Below are positions 10,544-21,221 of a DNA stretch of 64,000 bases, in pieces. The stretch is from contig JADWQD010000003.1 in assembly GCA_016110215.1 (NCBI GenBank), positions 124,001 to 188,000 on the forward strand, given 5' to 3'. Origin of the DNA: Capronia americana (Eukaryota; Ascomycota; Eurotiomycetes; Chaetothyriales; Herpotrichiellaceae). The first letter of the stretch is position 1, and the number at the start of each line of letters is the position of its first letter. The notes beneath the pieces were generated by a model. It was not told where the DNA came from. It made no database searches and saw nothing but the letters and a program-made list of their open reading frames with translations. The position numbers and the translations under genes were made by a program.

Positions 10544-12669
10544 ATGAATTCCAACAAGCGGTGTCTCGAAGACGACTGGTCCGTCACCTCGCCGGCGTCG
10601 AAGGTGCCTCGCACCACGATTGAGCCAGAGATGAATGAGGTAACTCGAGTTGCTGCAACACAGAGTCTCACACTGACCGCCACCAGGCTCTGCCTCAGCC
10701 TCAACTTTCATCCCCTTCTTGGCGCCAATCATTTGCTGGGGAATTTCAGTTCAAAGTGAGGATTCACTCTAGAGAGAAAGCACAGTCCAACGACCCGAAA
10801 CCTGCCACTCCGCCCGCTGGAGAAAATTCGCTTGATCAAGCCGCGACGACTGGATCTGCCAAATTCACAGACAATCATGAAGACGACTCTGATGGTGAAT
10901 ATCCCGTTGCTGCCGACGACCCCAAATTCCATCCTACGCCAGGCAATGACACAATTGAGCCTTTGGAAGTTGGATACCTCCGAGACGAACTGGCGGAATA
11001 TGACGAGTTCGCTAACATGCGTTGGCTGGAGGCCATCGACGTCGTTGCAACCTGTGTTCATCCTTTGATCGGCGAAGACAAAGACAGGGGTCGTGTTGGA
11101 TTCTGTGGAGCCAAGCTGATTAGAAGAAAGACGTTTCGAAGCATGTTTCATCAGCAAATGTGCAAACCATTCGATGAGTCCACCCTAATGGCCTTCGACA
11201 TCTTGGACCAGTACGGGAGATTAAAAGATATTTACAAGGTCCATAAATATTGGAAGGGCTCGGGAGTATGGCAACAACAACTCGATGAGGGCGACATCTT
11301 GCTCATCGAAGACGTCACTGTCGATGCGCACTATCGACGGCGGGGATTGGCAACCGCAATGGTGAGAACACTATTCGAGGCCGCACGCCGAAAGACTGAA
11401 GGGGGTAATTTCGTAGCTATTCTCTGGCCTCAATCCTCCAAAGACGATCATTTCCAGGATCTTCTCAAGTCCATCGTGTCGACATCATGCGGCCTGTTCA
11501 GAGCAGAGATTCTCGACCGGTGTGATTCTATGGCTACTCCATGGGCCCGGTCGCTGGGCTTCCGCCGGATCGGATTATCGATGTGGTTTGGCATCTTGTG
11601 CACAGAAGGTCACATCACCGCGGTATTGCCTATCGAGCGTGACCGTGATCCTCGCGTTCTCAAACCTGTCAAAAAGATTCTGCCAGACTCTATAAAAAGC
11701 GCCCGGTCTGACAAAGAATTCCTGGCAGCTATTCAACGACACTACCGGCATGTTCAAACTGACGACCTGCGGTGGCTAGCAACGGACCATGAGAGGAATA
11801 CACTGCTACATCTGGCCAGCTTGCAGTTATTTCGCAAGAGCCTAGCCTGGATCATGGAGCAGTCCTGCTCAACTCGATTACTGAAAATGCGCAATTCTAG
11901 CAGGTTCAAGCCTCTGGAGGCGCTGCTGGAGAAGCTCGAGATCATGCGGAGTAGGAAACTCGTCGGTAATTTGGTTATCTTCAACCCTGACGAGTTCGAA
12001 GGCCATACCCTCGACCAAGCGCGATGCATCGCTCTATTGAAGAACATTGAAATCGACTCAGAGGAAGACCTCGAACAGTTTCGCTATGGCTGTACTTGTG
12101 ACGAGTGCCATGAGGGCTTCATCAGCCCACGCATGCGTGTAGTTTTATACATGACGGCCTCGATGGAGCATTATCGCCTTGAGGAGAACTTGCTCGAGAT
12201 GTCGGGGAAAGATTTCTTGGATGAGAATGAGTGCCTATTGTTCCACTTCCCAGGGTACAGCATAAAGTATGTGGAACACTACAAAGCGATAAGGAAAGGG
12301 CTCGTCAAAGCCTGCGAGCATGTCGCCGACTGTATCCTCGATCACCTTGAGCCCACCGAGGGCATGATCAAGTTCTACATGGGATTGAGCGAGGACAAAC
12401 AACCAGATCTGGTCGAAAGGTTCTTCAGAAAGAAGGCCAACATCGCAGGGGTGATGGGCATGATCATGGAATTAGCTACATTCTCTGATGAAATCCACGG
12501 TGACGGCTACATTCGTGAATGGATGGATGATGGCGACGAAGAAGAAGAGGACGAACCGACATGCCGGAATGACCACGAATTTGTGCTCGTCGCTCGAAAA
12601 TGCGGTTATCCAGCAGCTGCCGAGATGTTGAGCGTCATGTCCAAAGGCATTTGTTTGCCACTGTCTTGA
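10544..12669 (+). CDS. GNAT acetyltransferase-like protein with ankyrin-like and Cys-rich C-terminal part
   Basis: Two exons, 10544-10639 and 10687-12669, give 692 residues. The 47-bp intron (GTAACT...ACCAG, phase 0) is supported by frame continuity. An N-terminal region of about 100 residues is low-complexity. A GNAT fold follows: IEDVTVDAHYRRRGLATAMV at about residues 237-256 contains beta-4 and the R-x-x-G-x-A acetyl-CoA pyrophosphate loop. Around residues 390-415 is one ankyrin-like repeat (DERNTLLHLAS-type, here HERNTLLHLASL). Near residue 500 is CTCDECHEGFISPRM, which resembles a C-x-C-x2-C...SPRM signature I associate with fungal ankyrin proteins. The tail is acidic. A GNAT joined to this C-terminal module is unusual; substrate unknown. 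It could acetylate a protein or small molecule, or be non-catalytic. Confidence 0.75.
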
Positions 12670-13251
12670 GAAAGGGGATAACGCTGTTGGACCAAGTGGG
12701 CCCACGGTGTTGTGTTGCGAACTGTTCGAAGAAGATATCCTGGGAGGGTGTTGTCTGTGTGGTCTGTGTGGTCTGTGTGGACCATGTCCAAGAACATGCT
12801 TTCTTATACACCGCGGTGTAGCCACCATACAAATGAGCCAAGTCACGCTCCATGGGACGATTGAGGGAAGAGGCTCGAACCATCAAATCAACGGGTGGTT
12901 TTGCTCGCCGTCACGAGGGTAAAGTCCGCTTCAACCTGATTGACACGGCGCCGATAGAAGAACTGTTAAACTCAAACCCTACCCGGTCCTTTGTTGAAAT
13001 TCCTAGCAATATGAAGATTCTCAGTCTCCAGGATGTGGGATCGTTTTGCTGTATCCGTATTGTCTCAAAGTACAGTCAAAGAACTCGCATCCAACTTTCT
13101 ACTGTCACATAAAATCTTGAAGTTGGGCGAAACACGCCAACTCCTGCTGTCACTTTTCAGGTACTGTACCAACCATGGAGTATGCCCCGACTGAAGGGGG
13201 CCGCGCCGACACGTCGCTCTTTTCTCCTCGCCACCAGCACACACACATATC
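12670..13251. other. Convergent 3' region with a short tandem repeat
   Basis: Between the GNAT-like gene (+) and BRR2 (-). Holds the 9-bp repeat at 12753-12779; small ORFs look random. Confidence 0.55.
12753..12779. repeat. Three tandem copies of a 9-bp unit
   Basis: GTCTGTGTG occurs three times head to tail without mismatch, in the 3' flank of the GNAT-like gene. Likely a slippage minisatellite. Confidence 0.85.
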
Positions 13252-16200
13252 TCAACCCTCCATCTCCTCGTCCTCGTCCCCTTCCTCGTCCTCCTCCTCC
13301 TCACCCTCCTTAACGTCCACGCTAAAGCCCATGCTCTGATCGACGCCGACATAGCTATCACACATCAAGAACAGGGTCAACTCCTTGGGCCCGGCCGTGG
13401 GGACGACGTACTCCAACTTCGTCGCAAAGCTTGTCTTCGCAATCGTGACGCGCTTGATCGCGAGCAGAGACTTTGTCTTCTCCTCCGCGACCACGAGCCA
13501 CCAGTTCTCGAGTTTCCTGCCGGGGTAGAACGGTGCGTGCACCGTGATATCGACTTCCTTGTCTGCACCTTCTCCTTCCTCGTCTTCCTCGTCCTCGCCG
13601 GTTTCGCGGGTGATTTTGACGGACAGACGGGCCGGCTCGCCCGCCGTGATGTCGTCTTTGCCCTCGACTTCAAACTCGAGTTCAAGACTCGGATACTTCT
13701 CATTCGTGAACTGCGCGGCCTCGACAAGCTGGCGGTTGCTCAAGCCCATTTGCGCCACGAGTTTCGCTTGATTCGGATTCTCCGAGGGGTCCATCGCCGT
13801 CATGAACTCATCGATGTCCTTGATGCCTTGCTTGGCCAGGACGTCCACCACTTTGGAATCGAAATGCGGGATTTGAAGCAGTGGGCTGTCCCGATCCCAC
13901 ATGGCCTGCACGACCATTTGACTCATTTCCATCGCGTTCATGGCATTCAAGTGTCCCTCGGAGCTGAGCACGTCCACGCAAGCGGATAACAGCGCGAGTG
14001 TTTTTGAGACGATCACCTCCTGATCCTTGGCCAGGTCAATGGGGAGTTGCATCCGGCTGAAATGTGCCTGTAACAGAACCATGGCCTTGAAGTGCGGAGA
14101 GTCGTAAGCTGGCTCGGACATCTTGACGGGTACGCGGTCGTAAATCCTCCTGAGAATGTGATCCTCGTGGCGCCGAAGTTGAATTGACTCAAATTCCGTC
14201 GCCGAGGTGACGATCTCGAGCAGACCCTTGAGTTTCGTGCGCGCAGTGAGAGACAGGAGGAAGGTCTGCATTGTCACGAAGCTGATGTTGTAGTACGCGG
14301 CGATCATGGCCGGGTTGAGCGGCGAGAGCGAGTCGTCCTCCTCGTCGAGGTCTATGATCTTGGCATCGGCGAGTTCTTTCAGTGTCGTTTCGACAAGTTC
14401 GGACAGATGCGTGCTTAGCCCTTCGTGGCTGGTATCGCTGAGGCCGTAGAATGACGGATTCGCTAGCAAGCGGCGGTAGAAGTACGTGTACGTTGTCCAG
14501 TCAACCGCGTCCTGTGTGGATGTGATGGTCTTGGTACTTATCTCGGTCACGAACGCATCATGGAGCCAGAATTGCAGATGACTTTCGATCGGCAACGCCT
14601 CGTTGAGGAATTTCTTGTAGTACTCCCTCTTGACGGCCGGGACCATAAGGACGCCTTTTCCGACATCGTCTTCACCAGGACGAGTTGCCCGGCCGAACAT
14701 CTGCAGGATCTCGCTGATTTGATAGTCGACGTAGCGGTGTTCGCGGCCAACAAAGTACTGCGTACCCATGATGATGACTAGATGTGCCGTGAAAGGGATT
14801 TCCCAGCAGACATCTCGTGAGCAGATCATGAGTTGGATGGCGCCGACTTTGAACAGGTGAGAGACGATTCTCTTATCGCTGGTCGAGAGGGCTTCGTGGT
14901 AATAGCCAATGCCATGCTTCAAGGACTCCGCCAATGTCTGTTCGCTGATTCGTTCGAAGAATGGACTGAGTTCATTGACATCGGTGTGTAGGAATCGCTC
15001 GTCGTCGTCATCCATGATGCAGGCGTTGAGGATGTCGACCGCCGACGCTCGAACTTGCTTCCTGCCAGGCACAAACACGATAGCCGGCTTGTCAGGCGAT
15101 AGCTGCAGGATGGATTGATAGGCCGGGCGAGCCATAGCCATCATCAACGACGGGAAATGTGGAATTGTGAATGACTGGATGTGTAGCTGCAAGCCGACGG
15201 GCCTACTCATGGGACTGAAGTTGTAGATCGTGTGCTTGTTAGCACCAAGCCATTCGCCGACATCCCTGGCATTCGACAAAGGCACGCTAAGGCCGATAAT
15301 GCGCATGTTGTTCTCCAGTTGGATGTGGATGTATTGCATCCTGGACACCACGACCTCATAGATGGCGCCGTTTTCGCCGCCGATCAGGTGGAGCTCGTCA
15401 GCGATGAAAAGTTCGACGTTCTGCACGTTCTTTCGACGCTGCCACTGTCGTGACAGAACATCCCATTGGGTTGGAGTCGCAAGCACAAGATCGGACCTAT
15501 CGAGGGTTCGCAAGTCGGCGGTAATCTCGCCGGTCAACGTTGAGATAACCTTGCCTCCACCAATTTTGCGCAGTCGTTCGTGCCAATCAGCATGGCGACT
15601 GTCAACTAGTTCTTGGAAGGGTGCGATATAGACGGCTTTCCCTGCTTCAGGATGCTTCCAATGTCTGAGCAAGGCGAACTCGGCGCAGACCGTCTTTCCG
15701 CTCCCTGTCGGAGCGCCAACAAACACACTGTCGTTGCTGTCGTATAATGACTTGAAAACTTGCGTCTGAATCTTGTTAAACCGGTCCCAGTTGGGATACA
15801 GATCAACATACTCTGCGATCTTGAGAGCTTGAACAGGGACAGGCTGCAGATCCAGAAGTGGAGTGTGAGGTGGAAAGCGTTCAGGCAGCACCAACTTTTG
15901 GAAAGACACGGGCAGTCTTGTTTCCGAATGCATCCATCGATCGGACACCAGGGTGATGAAGTAGTTGGGCGGGATCGGTTCGCTGATGGGAACAGTGAAA
16001 TCAACCAGATGCTCAGACATGTCACCTTCGGCAAATTGGCGTCGCAGGATAAATTGATCGTGGAACAGGATCTCTTCGCCGTCACAGTCTTCGACAATGA
16101 TCCAGAACGACTCGGCAGTCCCGTGGAGCGCTTCGTCCCAGACGAAATTTGGAGTTATCGTGAGCTCGACACGGAGCAGCGACCTCGTCACTGGCTGCAC

Positions 16201-19200
16201 TTGTGCCTGCACCTCCAGCCGAGGGAACTTGGAAACGAGATCACAGACCACTCGTCCAGCTTTGGGCATGCCGAGCAGTTCGCCCATTCGTGGGGGGTCC
16301 AGGTCAAAGTAGCTGGACCATGGGACTTCCATTCTCTCAGCCTTCTGGATGTACTCTCTCGGACACATCGGGAACTGCCTGAGAGGTGTCATTGTGGGCC
16401 ACATTCGCTTCTCGGCCATCTTGCAAAGATCCAGCGCAAGCTTGGCCACGCCGGCCCAACCTTTCTTCAAGCAGATCTCGAAGATCGATCTGAGAATACG
16501 TCCTGCTGACTGTGTGACGTAGACGAGATCCGCCATCAGGGCTAGGCCTTCCAGCTTGAGTCGCGAGATGTACGCTTGAAGGAGCACGTTGATCTTCGCT
16601 TGTGGCTCTTCCATGCCTTCCTTGACAGGGATGGGCACTCTACCCAGTAACTTGGCCAACTCCAGCTTCTCATCTTGTCGGACGGGGATGTACTTGAACT
16701 CATCGCTGAGAGCGAAGATTCTGAAGAGCTCGATGGTGCTGATCGACGGCTGGAGGTGATGATTGTAAGTCAACATGGAATTATGAGTGATGTAGTAGTG
16801 TGAAGCAATGCGGCCAAGATCCGTGGCTTGCACCTTGCCCGTCTTCTTCTCATACTTGACCAGCCCAGCTTTCTCCAGCACAACTGCAGCTGAATGGATG
16901 AGATCAACCCGCTTCTGCTCCAAGGTCTCATCGTTGCCGTAGTCAGCGCCGACACTGTACAGACCTGGGGATCGGATCATGCGAATAAAGAGATAAGTGT
17001 AGCCGAGCCACTCCACTCCCTCGTCACGCGTACGAATGTTGCCCAGAACAATCTCTGCATTCAAGTTGTCCGCTAGCTTGCTCATGAGTTGACTTTCAAT
17101 GGGCAGTTGCTGGTTCATCAATGACATGTAGTATTGCATCTCTGTCTGGGACGTGATGATGATGCCTTCGCCGTAGGAGTCGAACTGCGGACGACCTGCT
17201 CGTCCCAGCATCTGAAGGACATCTTGGGGACTCAGTTCAACCCAGCTACCCTTTTCGGGTGAGTACACCTGTGTGCCCTTGATAATGACTGTGTGAGCGG
17301 GCAAGTTCACACCCCAGGCGAGTGTTGCGGTACAGACAAGCACTCTTAAAAAGCCATCGGCGAAGAGTTCTGCCACTGAAGTTCGATCGGCGACATTCAT
17401 ACCAGCATGATGCATGCCAAACCCGTAAGGCAGCAGATCCTTCAGATTGGCATCGTTGATTGAATCAGCCTCTTGTTGCAGGACTTCTCTGCTTGCTGCA
17501 TCAGATCTCATGATCTGCCCGATGGTTTCCAGCTCAACAGCCTTGTCTCGGATGTACTTGGCCGTTTTGGCAGTCTCTTTTCGGGAATGAACGAAAATCA
17601 GCATCTGGTTCTGGTTCGTCCCGGCATGCTCGAGCACTTTCGAATAGCACACATCATTCATGGTCTTGAGCTGTTTGATGGCCTTTTTGTCCGTCACCCC
17701 AATGAATTCCTGCTTAAGAGGGCAAGGCCTGTAAGTCCCATCAAAGTGGAACAGGCCCTTTTGGGGATCTACCCGAAGGAAAGTAGCCACGTCCTTGTAG
17801 TTGGGGAGTGTGGCGCTCAAACCGACAATTCGGACCGGGTCACCAGTTTGTTCAATCTTTCGGATGGTTCGGCTGACAATGCTCTCTATGACCGGGCCAC
17901 GGTCATCGTGTAGCAGATGGATTTCATCGATGATGATGAGACGGACAAGTCTGGTGTAGCTCTGGTCGGTAGCTTTGCGTGTGATAACATCCCACTTCTC
18001 GGGAGTCGTCACAATGACCTGAGTGTCGGCAATTTGCTGTTTGGTGAGCTGTCGATCCCCTGTGAGTTCGGATACTCGGATACCATAGACCCCAAGTCGC
18101 TTCCCAAAGTTGCCCACCTGTTCCTGTACCAGGGCTTTCAGGGGTGCAATATAAACAATCTTGAAGTCATCCAGCATGATCTCACCCGTCTCCGGGTTTC
18201 TATGCTTTCCAATCTCGCGGAGCATCGTCAGCATAGCGACATTTGTCTTGCCAGATCCAGTCGGTGCACAAATGAGCATGTTGCCGTCGTCGTGAAAAGC
18301 AGAGGGGTAGCACTTCGACTGGATGCGATTCAACTCCTTCGCAGAACCAAAACCTTGCCTGGCCCAATCCGGCAGTTCGCTTGTCGGGATATTTCTCTCG
18401 CCGGGATCCCTCCTTGGTTTAGGAGGGGGGACATGGATTTCTTCGTATCCTTTGAACGTCCGCTTAGTTGAACCTGGTGGTAAGATGACCTTTGGATTGG
18501 TGTTGAGATGATTTCCCGACTCAAAGACCAGGTTCTCCAGGTTGATGAGGCGCTGCGGCTGCAGGCCACCAGTAAGGACACCCTCTTTCTTCTCCTCCTG
18601 GTCTTCCTGCGCCTTCGGGATGTCAATGTCCATCAAATCCAGCTTCATCTTCTTGGCCGGCCGCGATGCTTCTCCGTCACGATCTGCCTTGCCTAACAGA
18701 GCATCAAGAATGGCTCGCTGCCCAGCTTCCACCATCTCGCTTTCGACGAGGTGGCGGGCATCCGCATCTTCAGCAGCTCTGCGCCACCTTGTTGCCCAAA
18801 CGATCTTGTCCTTGTTTGAGACAAATTTGCTGACAAGATCCGGGTGTTCGTAGTCGAACAGATCCATCATGTCGTTCTCGATATCTCGAAGCGACAATTC
18901 TTCACCTTCGGGAGATTTTCCGGACAAGATGCGAAGCGCCTCCTGAGTCTTCTGCTGCTGAATATGGGGATCTGAATCAATAGTACCAATCTGGCGCTGC
19001 AGCCAATATGCATCAATTTCGTGGATGGGTATTGAGTCGGCATCTTCGCGTTTTCTGCGACTCGACTCGCCAACGCCACCGTCTATGACCAAACCGTCGT
19101 CTTCATCCTCGGCATCCTCAGCGTCTGGCACTCCGGCGCCTCCTGCTGTTGCGGATTCTTCGAGACCGGGCAGATCTTGGGCGTCTTCGTCGTCAGTATC

Positions 19201-19950
19201 CCCTTCATCTTCGTCACGGACTTCGTATGTTCGTTGTACGCCGTCTTCGTCCACATCGTCATCTTCATCGAAGACCACGGCGACACCCTGGCGTTCATCA
19301 AGCTCTGCGTCATCGTTCGCGCCGTCTGCCATGTCTTCATCATCGTCCTGAGCATCGTAGTCTGTGATTTTCTTCCCGAGATTGACCAACTCGTTGAACT
19401 GCTTGGGCGTCATCGTGATACCAACAATATCGTCGATCTCCTTCTTCTTGTCGAGATCTTTCATGTTTTCGTCTTTGAGATATTCGAGGACGGCGTCGGC
19501 CGCGCTCCGGACAATCTCCTGCGAGACGTCACCCAGCGCGTTCGCCGTCACGGTGAGTAACAGATCGTATGTGGCGCGGGTGGCGGGAGTCCTAGGACGA
19601 TACTTGAGCCCTTCGATCAGTGCATCGCCAGCGGAGAGGATGCCGGCACCGCGAGTTTGGGCAGGCTCACCCCTCTTTCTCTTCCTCTGCTCTCGCTCCA
19701 AGACGTCTTCGCCTTCGCGGATCGAGCCTCTGTCGACGCCTTGTAGCGCTGGCGCCATCTTCTTCTGTTTGGGCGCAGCTTCTCGACCGACCCGCGAGCC
19801 CATGTCACGAATGTTCAGTCGGCCTGCGAGCGACTCGGGATCGCCAGTGTTCTCGTCGTTGCGACGGGAGATGAACCGACGGTCGGCCTGGAGAACCAGG
19901 TTCGACATCGCCGAGTACTTGTACTGCGAGACATTGTTCGGGTCCGCCAT
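13252..19950 (-). CDS. BRR2: Pre-mRNA-splicing helicase Brr2 (U5 snRNP, Ski2-like double cassette)
   Basis: A single uninterrupted 6.7-kb exon of 2232 residues, the normal length for Brr2/SNRNP200. Brr2 unwinds U4/U6 to activate the spliceosome. The N-terminal 500 residues include an acidic stretch (about 200-290) and the auxiliary helical region. Cassette 1 has Walker A APTGSGKT (about 560), DEIH with IIIDEIHLLHDDRGP, SAT motif GLSATLPNYKDV and motif VI QMLGRAGRP, then a Sec63 unit. Cassette 2 has Walker A APTGSGKT (about 1410) and DELH, but its SAT motif is changed to GLSVPLSNARDV and motif VI to QMFGRATRP, as expected for the non-unwinding regulatory cassette. A second Sec63 unit follows, and the protein ends in a run of Glu and Asp. 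The ATG at 19950 opens the conserved-looking YKYSAMSNLVLQADRR segment. Confidence 0.98.
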   Translation of the reverse strand: MADPNNVSQYKYSAMSNLVLQADRRFISRRNDENTGDPESLAGRLNIRDMGSRVGREAAPKQKKMAPALQGVDRGSIREGEDVLEREQRKRKRGEPAQTRGAGILSAGDALIEGLKYRPRTPATRATYDLLLTVTANALGDVSQEIVRSAADAVLEYLKDENMKDLDKKKEIDDIVGITMTPKQFNELVNLGKKITDYDAQDDDEDMADGANDDAELDERQGVAVVFDEDDDVDEDGVQRTYEVRDEDEGDTDDEDAQDLPGLEESATAGGAGVPDAEDAEDEDDGLVIDGGVGESSRRKREDADSIPIHEIDAYWLQRQIGTIDSDPHIQQQKTQEALRILSGKSPEGEELSLRDIENDMMDLFDYEHPDLVSKFVSNKDKIVWATRWRRAAEDADARHLVESEMVEAGQRAILDALLGKADRDGEASRPAKKMKLDLMDIDIPKAQEDQEEKKEGVLTGGLQPQRLINLENLVFESGNHLNTNPKVILPPGSTKRTFKGYEEIHVPPPKPRRDPGERNIPTSELPDWARQGFGSAKELNRIQSKCYPSAFHDDGNMLICAPTGSGKTNVAMLTMLREIGKHRNPETGEIMLDDFKIVYIAPLKALVQEQVGNFGKRLGVYGIRVSELTGDRQLTKQQIADTQVIVTTPEKWDVITRKATDQSYTRLVRLIIIDEIHLLHDDRGPVIESIVSRTIRKIEQTGDPVRIVGLSATLPNYKDVATFLRVDPQKGLFHFDGTYRPCPLKQEFIGVTDKKAIKQLKTMNDVCYSKVLEHAGTNQNQMLIFVHSRKETAKTAKYIRDKAVELETIGQIMRSDAASREVLQQEADSINDANLKDLLPYGFGMHHAGMNVADRTSVAELFADGFLRVLVCTATLAWGVNLPAHTVIIKGTQVYSPEKGSWVELSPQDVLQMLGRAGRPQFDSYGEGIIITSQTEMQYYMSLMNQQLPIESQLMSKLADNLNAEIVLGNIRTRDEGVEWLGYTYLFIRMIRSPGLYSVGADYGNDETLEQKRVDLIHSAAVVLEKAGLVKYEKKTGKVQATDLGRIASHYYITHNSMLTYNHHLQPSISTIELFRIFALSDEFKYIPVRQDEKLELAKLLGRVPIPVKEGMEEPQAKINVLLQAYISRLKLEGLALMADLVYVTQSAGRILRSIFEICLKKGWAGVAKLALDLCKMAEKRMWPTMTPLRQFPMCPREYIQKAERMEVPWSSYFDLDPPRMGELLGMPKAGRVVCDLVSKFPRLEVQAQVQPVTRSLLRVELTITPNFVWDEALHGTAESFWIIVEDCDGEEILFHDQFILRRQFAEGDMSEHLVDFTVPISEPIPPNYFITLVSDRWMHSETRLPVSFQKLVLPERFPPHTPLLDLQPVPVQALKIAEYVDLYPNWDRFNKIQTQVFKSLYDSNDSVFVGAPTGSGKTVCAEFALLRHWKHPEAGKAVYIAPFQELVDSRHADWHERLRKIGGGKVISTLTGEITADLRTLDRSDLVLATPTQWDVLSRQWQRRKNVQNVELFIADELHLIGGENGAIYEVVVSRMQYIHIQLENNMRIIGLSVPLSNARDVGEWLGANKHTIYNFSPMSRPVGLQLHIQSFTIPHFPSLMMAMARPAYQSILQLSPDKPAIVFVPGRKQVRASAVDILNACIMDDDDERFLHTDVNELSPFFERISEQTLAESLKHGIGYYHEALSTSDKRIVSHLFKVGAIQLMICSRDVCWEIPFTAHLVIIMGTQYFVGREHRYVDYQISEILQMFGRATRPGEDDVGKGVLMVPAVKREYYKKFLNEALPIESHLQFWLHDAFVTEISTKTITSTQDAVDWTTYTYFYRRLLANPSFYGLSDTSHEGLSTHLSELVETTLKELADAKIIDLDEEDDSLSPLNPAMIAAYYNISFVTMQTFLLSLTARTKLKGLLEIVTSATEFESIQLRRHEDHILRRIYDRVPVKMSEPAYDSPHFKAMVLLQAHFSRMQLPIDLAKDQEVIVSKTLALLSACVDVLSSEGHLNAMNAMEMSQMVVQAMWDRDSPLLQIPHFDSKVVDVLAKQGIKDIDEFMTAMDPSENPNQAKLVAQMGLSNRQLVEAAQFTNEKYPSLELEFEVEGKDDITAGEPARLSVKITRETGEDEEDEEGEGADKEVDITVHAPFYPGRKLENWWLVVAEEKTKSLLAIKRVTIAKTSFATKLEYVVPTAGPKELTLFLMCDSYVGVDQSMGFSVDVKEGEEEEDEEGDEDEEMEG

Positions 19951-20372
19951 CTTGACGGCGGGGAGGAGTGGTGGTACTTGGTGGTCGGCGGGATGAGTTT
20001 GAAGGATGGGCGGTCGGTAGAACCGCGCGGAATCGATGTGTCCCTTTCCGTCAAACTCACTGAAGAGCTCGAATCAGGCGGTGAGTGCTTTGGTCGCAGA
20101 ACTGGCACTGCAGCCTGCGCTTCAGTTGCTCGGTCCCAAAATCTTTGATGCAAGTTGAAAGTCTCTCCAAATTGGCTTGGCAAGTCGGCCGAACCACTAC
20201 GGCGGAGCACTTCCGCAGTCACGCCATTCGTTACACAGGAGAAAGTCATCACTCAGTCGCCAGTCACCGGTCACTCACCACTCAGTCACCCATCACTTAA
20301 ATCAGTCACTCGGCTTGGACAATATTAAATGGCGCCCGACTCACTCTCTAGCCTAATACGACTCTTGACTAA
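19951..20372. other. BRR2 upstream region
   Basis: Between the BRR2 start and the 3' end of the four-TM gene, both on the minus strand. Holds the GTCA-rich cluster listed separately. No gene. Confidence 0.55.
20244..20311. repeat. Cluster of imperfect (C/A)GTCA repeats
   Basis: About six AGTCA/GGTCA pentamers, mostly in the form CAGTCACY, lie within 68 bp about 300-360 bp upstream of the BRR2 ATG. They could be degenerate microsatellite or a cluster of bZIP-like half sites (TGACT on the gene strand). Confidence 0.5.
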
Positions 20373-21221
20373 TTATCCGCCTCTACTTTCCCCAAGTATA
20401 TACTTCCTCACATACGCATTGCGCGCCGCTATCTTCTTCTCATCACTTTTACTCTTCTGCACCACACAGAACAGGACCAGATTGATCAATTGCAGGGTCG
20501 CAGCGGCCACGCCTCCGCCGAAGACGAAACCCTGCGCCACATATCAGTTTGAATGTATTCGGTAGAGCCACACCAGAAAACTCACCATGTACTGGCATAG
20601 GGTCCCAAACCCGAGACTCTCGTTGCCATAGTTGAGGTCTACTCCCCTGTGGCGGCACGACCAGGACCACAAATCCGACGAGGCAGCGTCCGAGTCGGTC
20701 CACGATTTGGCATACACGAGCCCTGCTACCCAGACCGCAATGCACGAGCTGAAAGCTAGGGATCCGAGCCAGACAGTGACGCTTCCGCCGCGCTGCGCCT
20801 ACGCTTTGTGTGAGCGGTAGAATCCTCGAATAAGCACGGGCGGACCAACACTGACCTCTGCGCACGACCTGACCAGCGAGACGACGTCGAAGAGAAACGA
20901 AACCCCCGCCGCGATGAGCAGCACGACCGTCGGCTCCATGTGGACTGTTGGTGGCCAGGCCATCTGATTCTTGCCACTGGCATCCAGGTATCGAGAGTCT
21001 TTTGTGGAATCCCTCACTATGACCAGGTAGGCTAACAGTCCCCCAATGGCGAGGGCGAGACAGCCGGTCAACAGTCGAAGACCGACACGGTAAGGGAGCA
21101 GGATGGTCGACCACGGACGGTGCTGGCGGGAGTAAGTGTATCGTGGCGACGCTGGGGTGTCGTGGTCGGCGAGGGCGGGGGTGATGCTCGACGTGCTGAG
21201 ATTCCTCTTGTGGGCCTTCAT
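20373..21221 (-). CDS. Four-TM membrane protein of unknown function (MARVEL-like topology)
   Basis: Three exons, 20799-less-one (20798)-20586 as exon 2, 20856-21221 as exon 1 and 20373-20531 as exon 3, give 245 residues. The introns are 20799-20855 (GTCAGT...GTAG) and 20532-20585 (GTGAGT...GCAG), both phase 0. An alternative acceptor six bases further (GCGCAG) would drop two residues of exon 2. Four hydrophobic helices are visible: GLRLLTGCLALAIGGLLAY, TVVLLIAAGVSFLFDVVSL, VWLGSLAFSSCIAVWVAGL and VFGGGVAAATLQLINLVLF. Both ends are polar and likely cytoplasmic. The N-terminus has an RNLSTSS motif that could be phosphorylated. The layout is like MARVEL-domain proteins, but sequence identity to that family was not established. 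Confidence 0.7.

Noticed and set aside
15760..16509. 250-codon ORF opposite BRR2
   Set aside because: It is an antisense shadow of the conserved helicase coding sequence.
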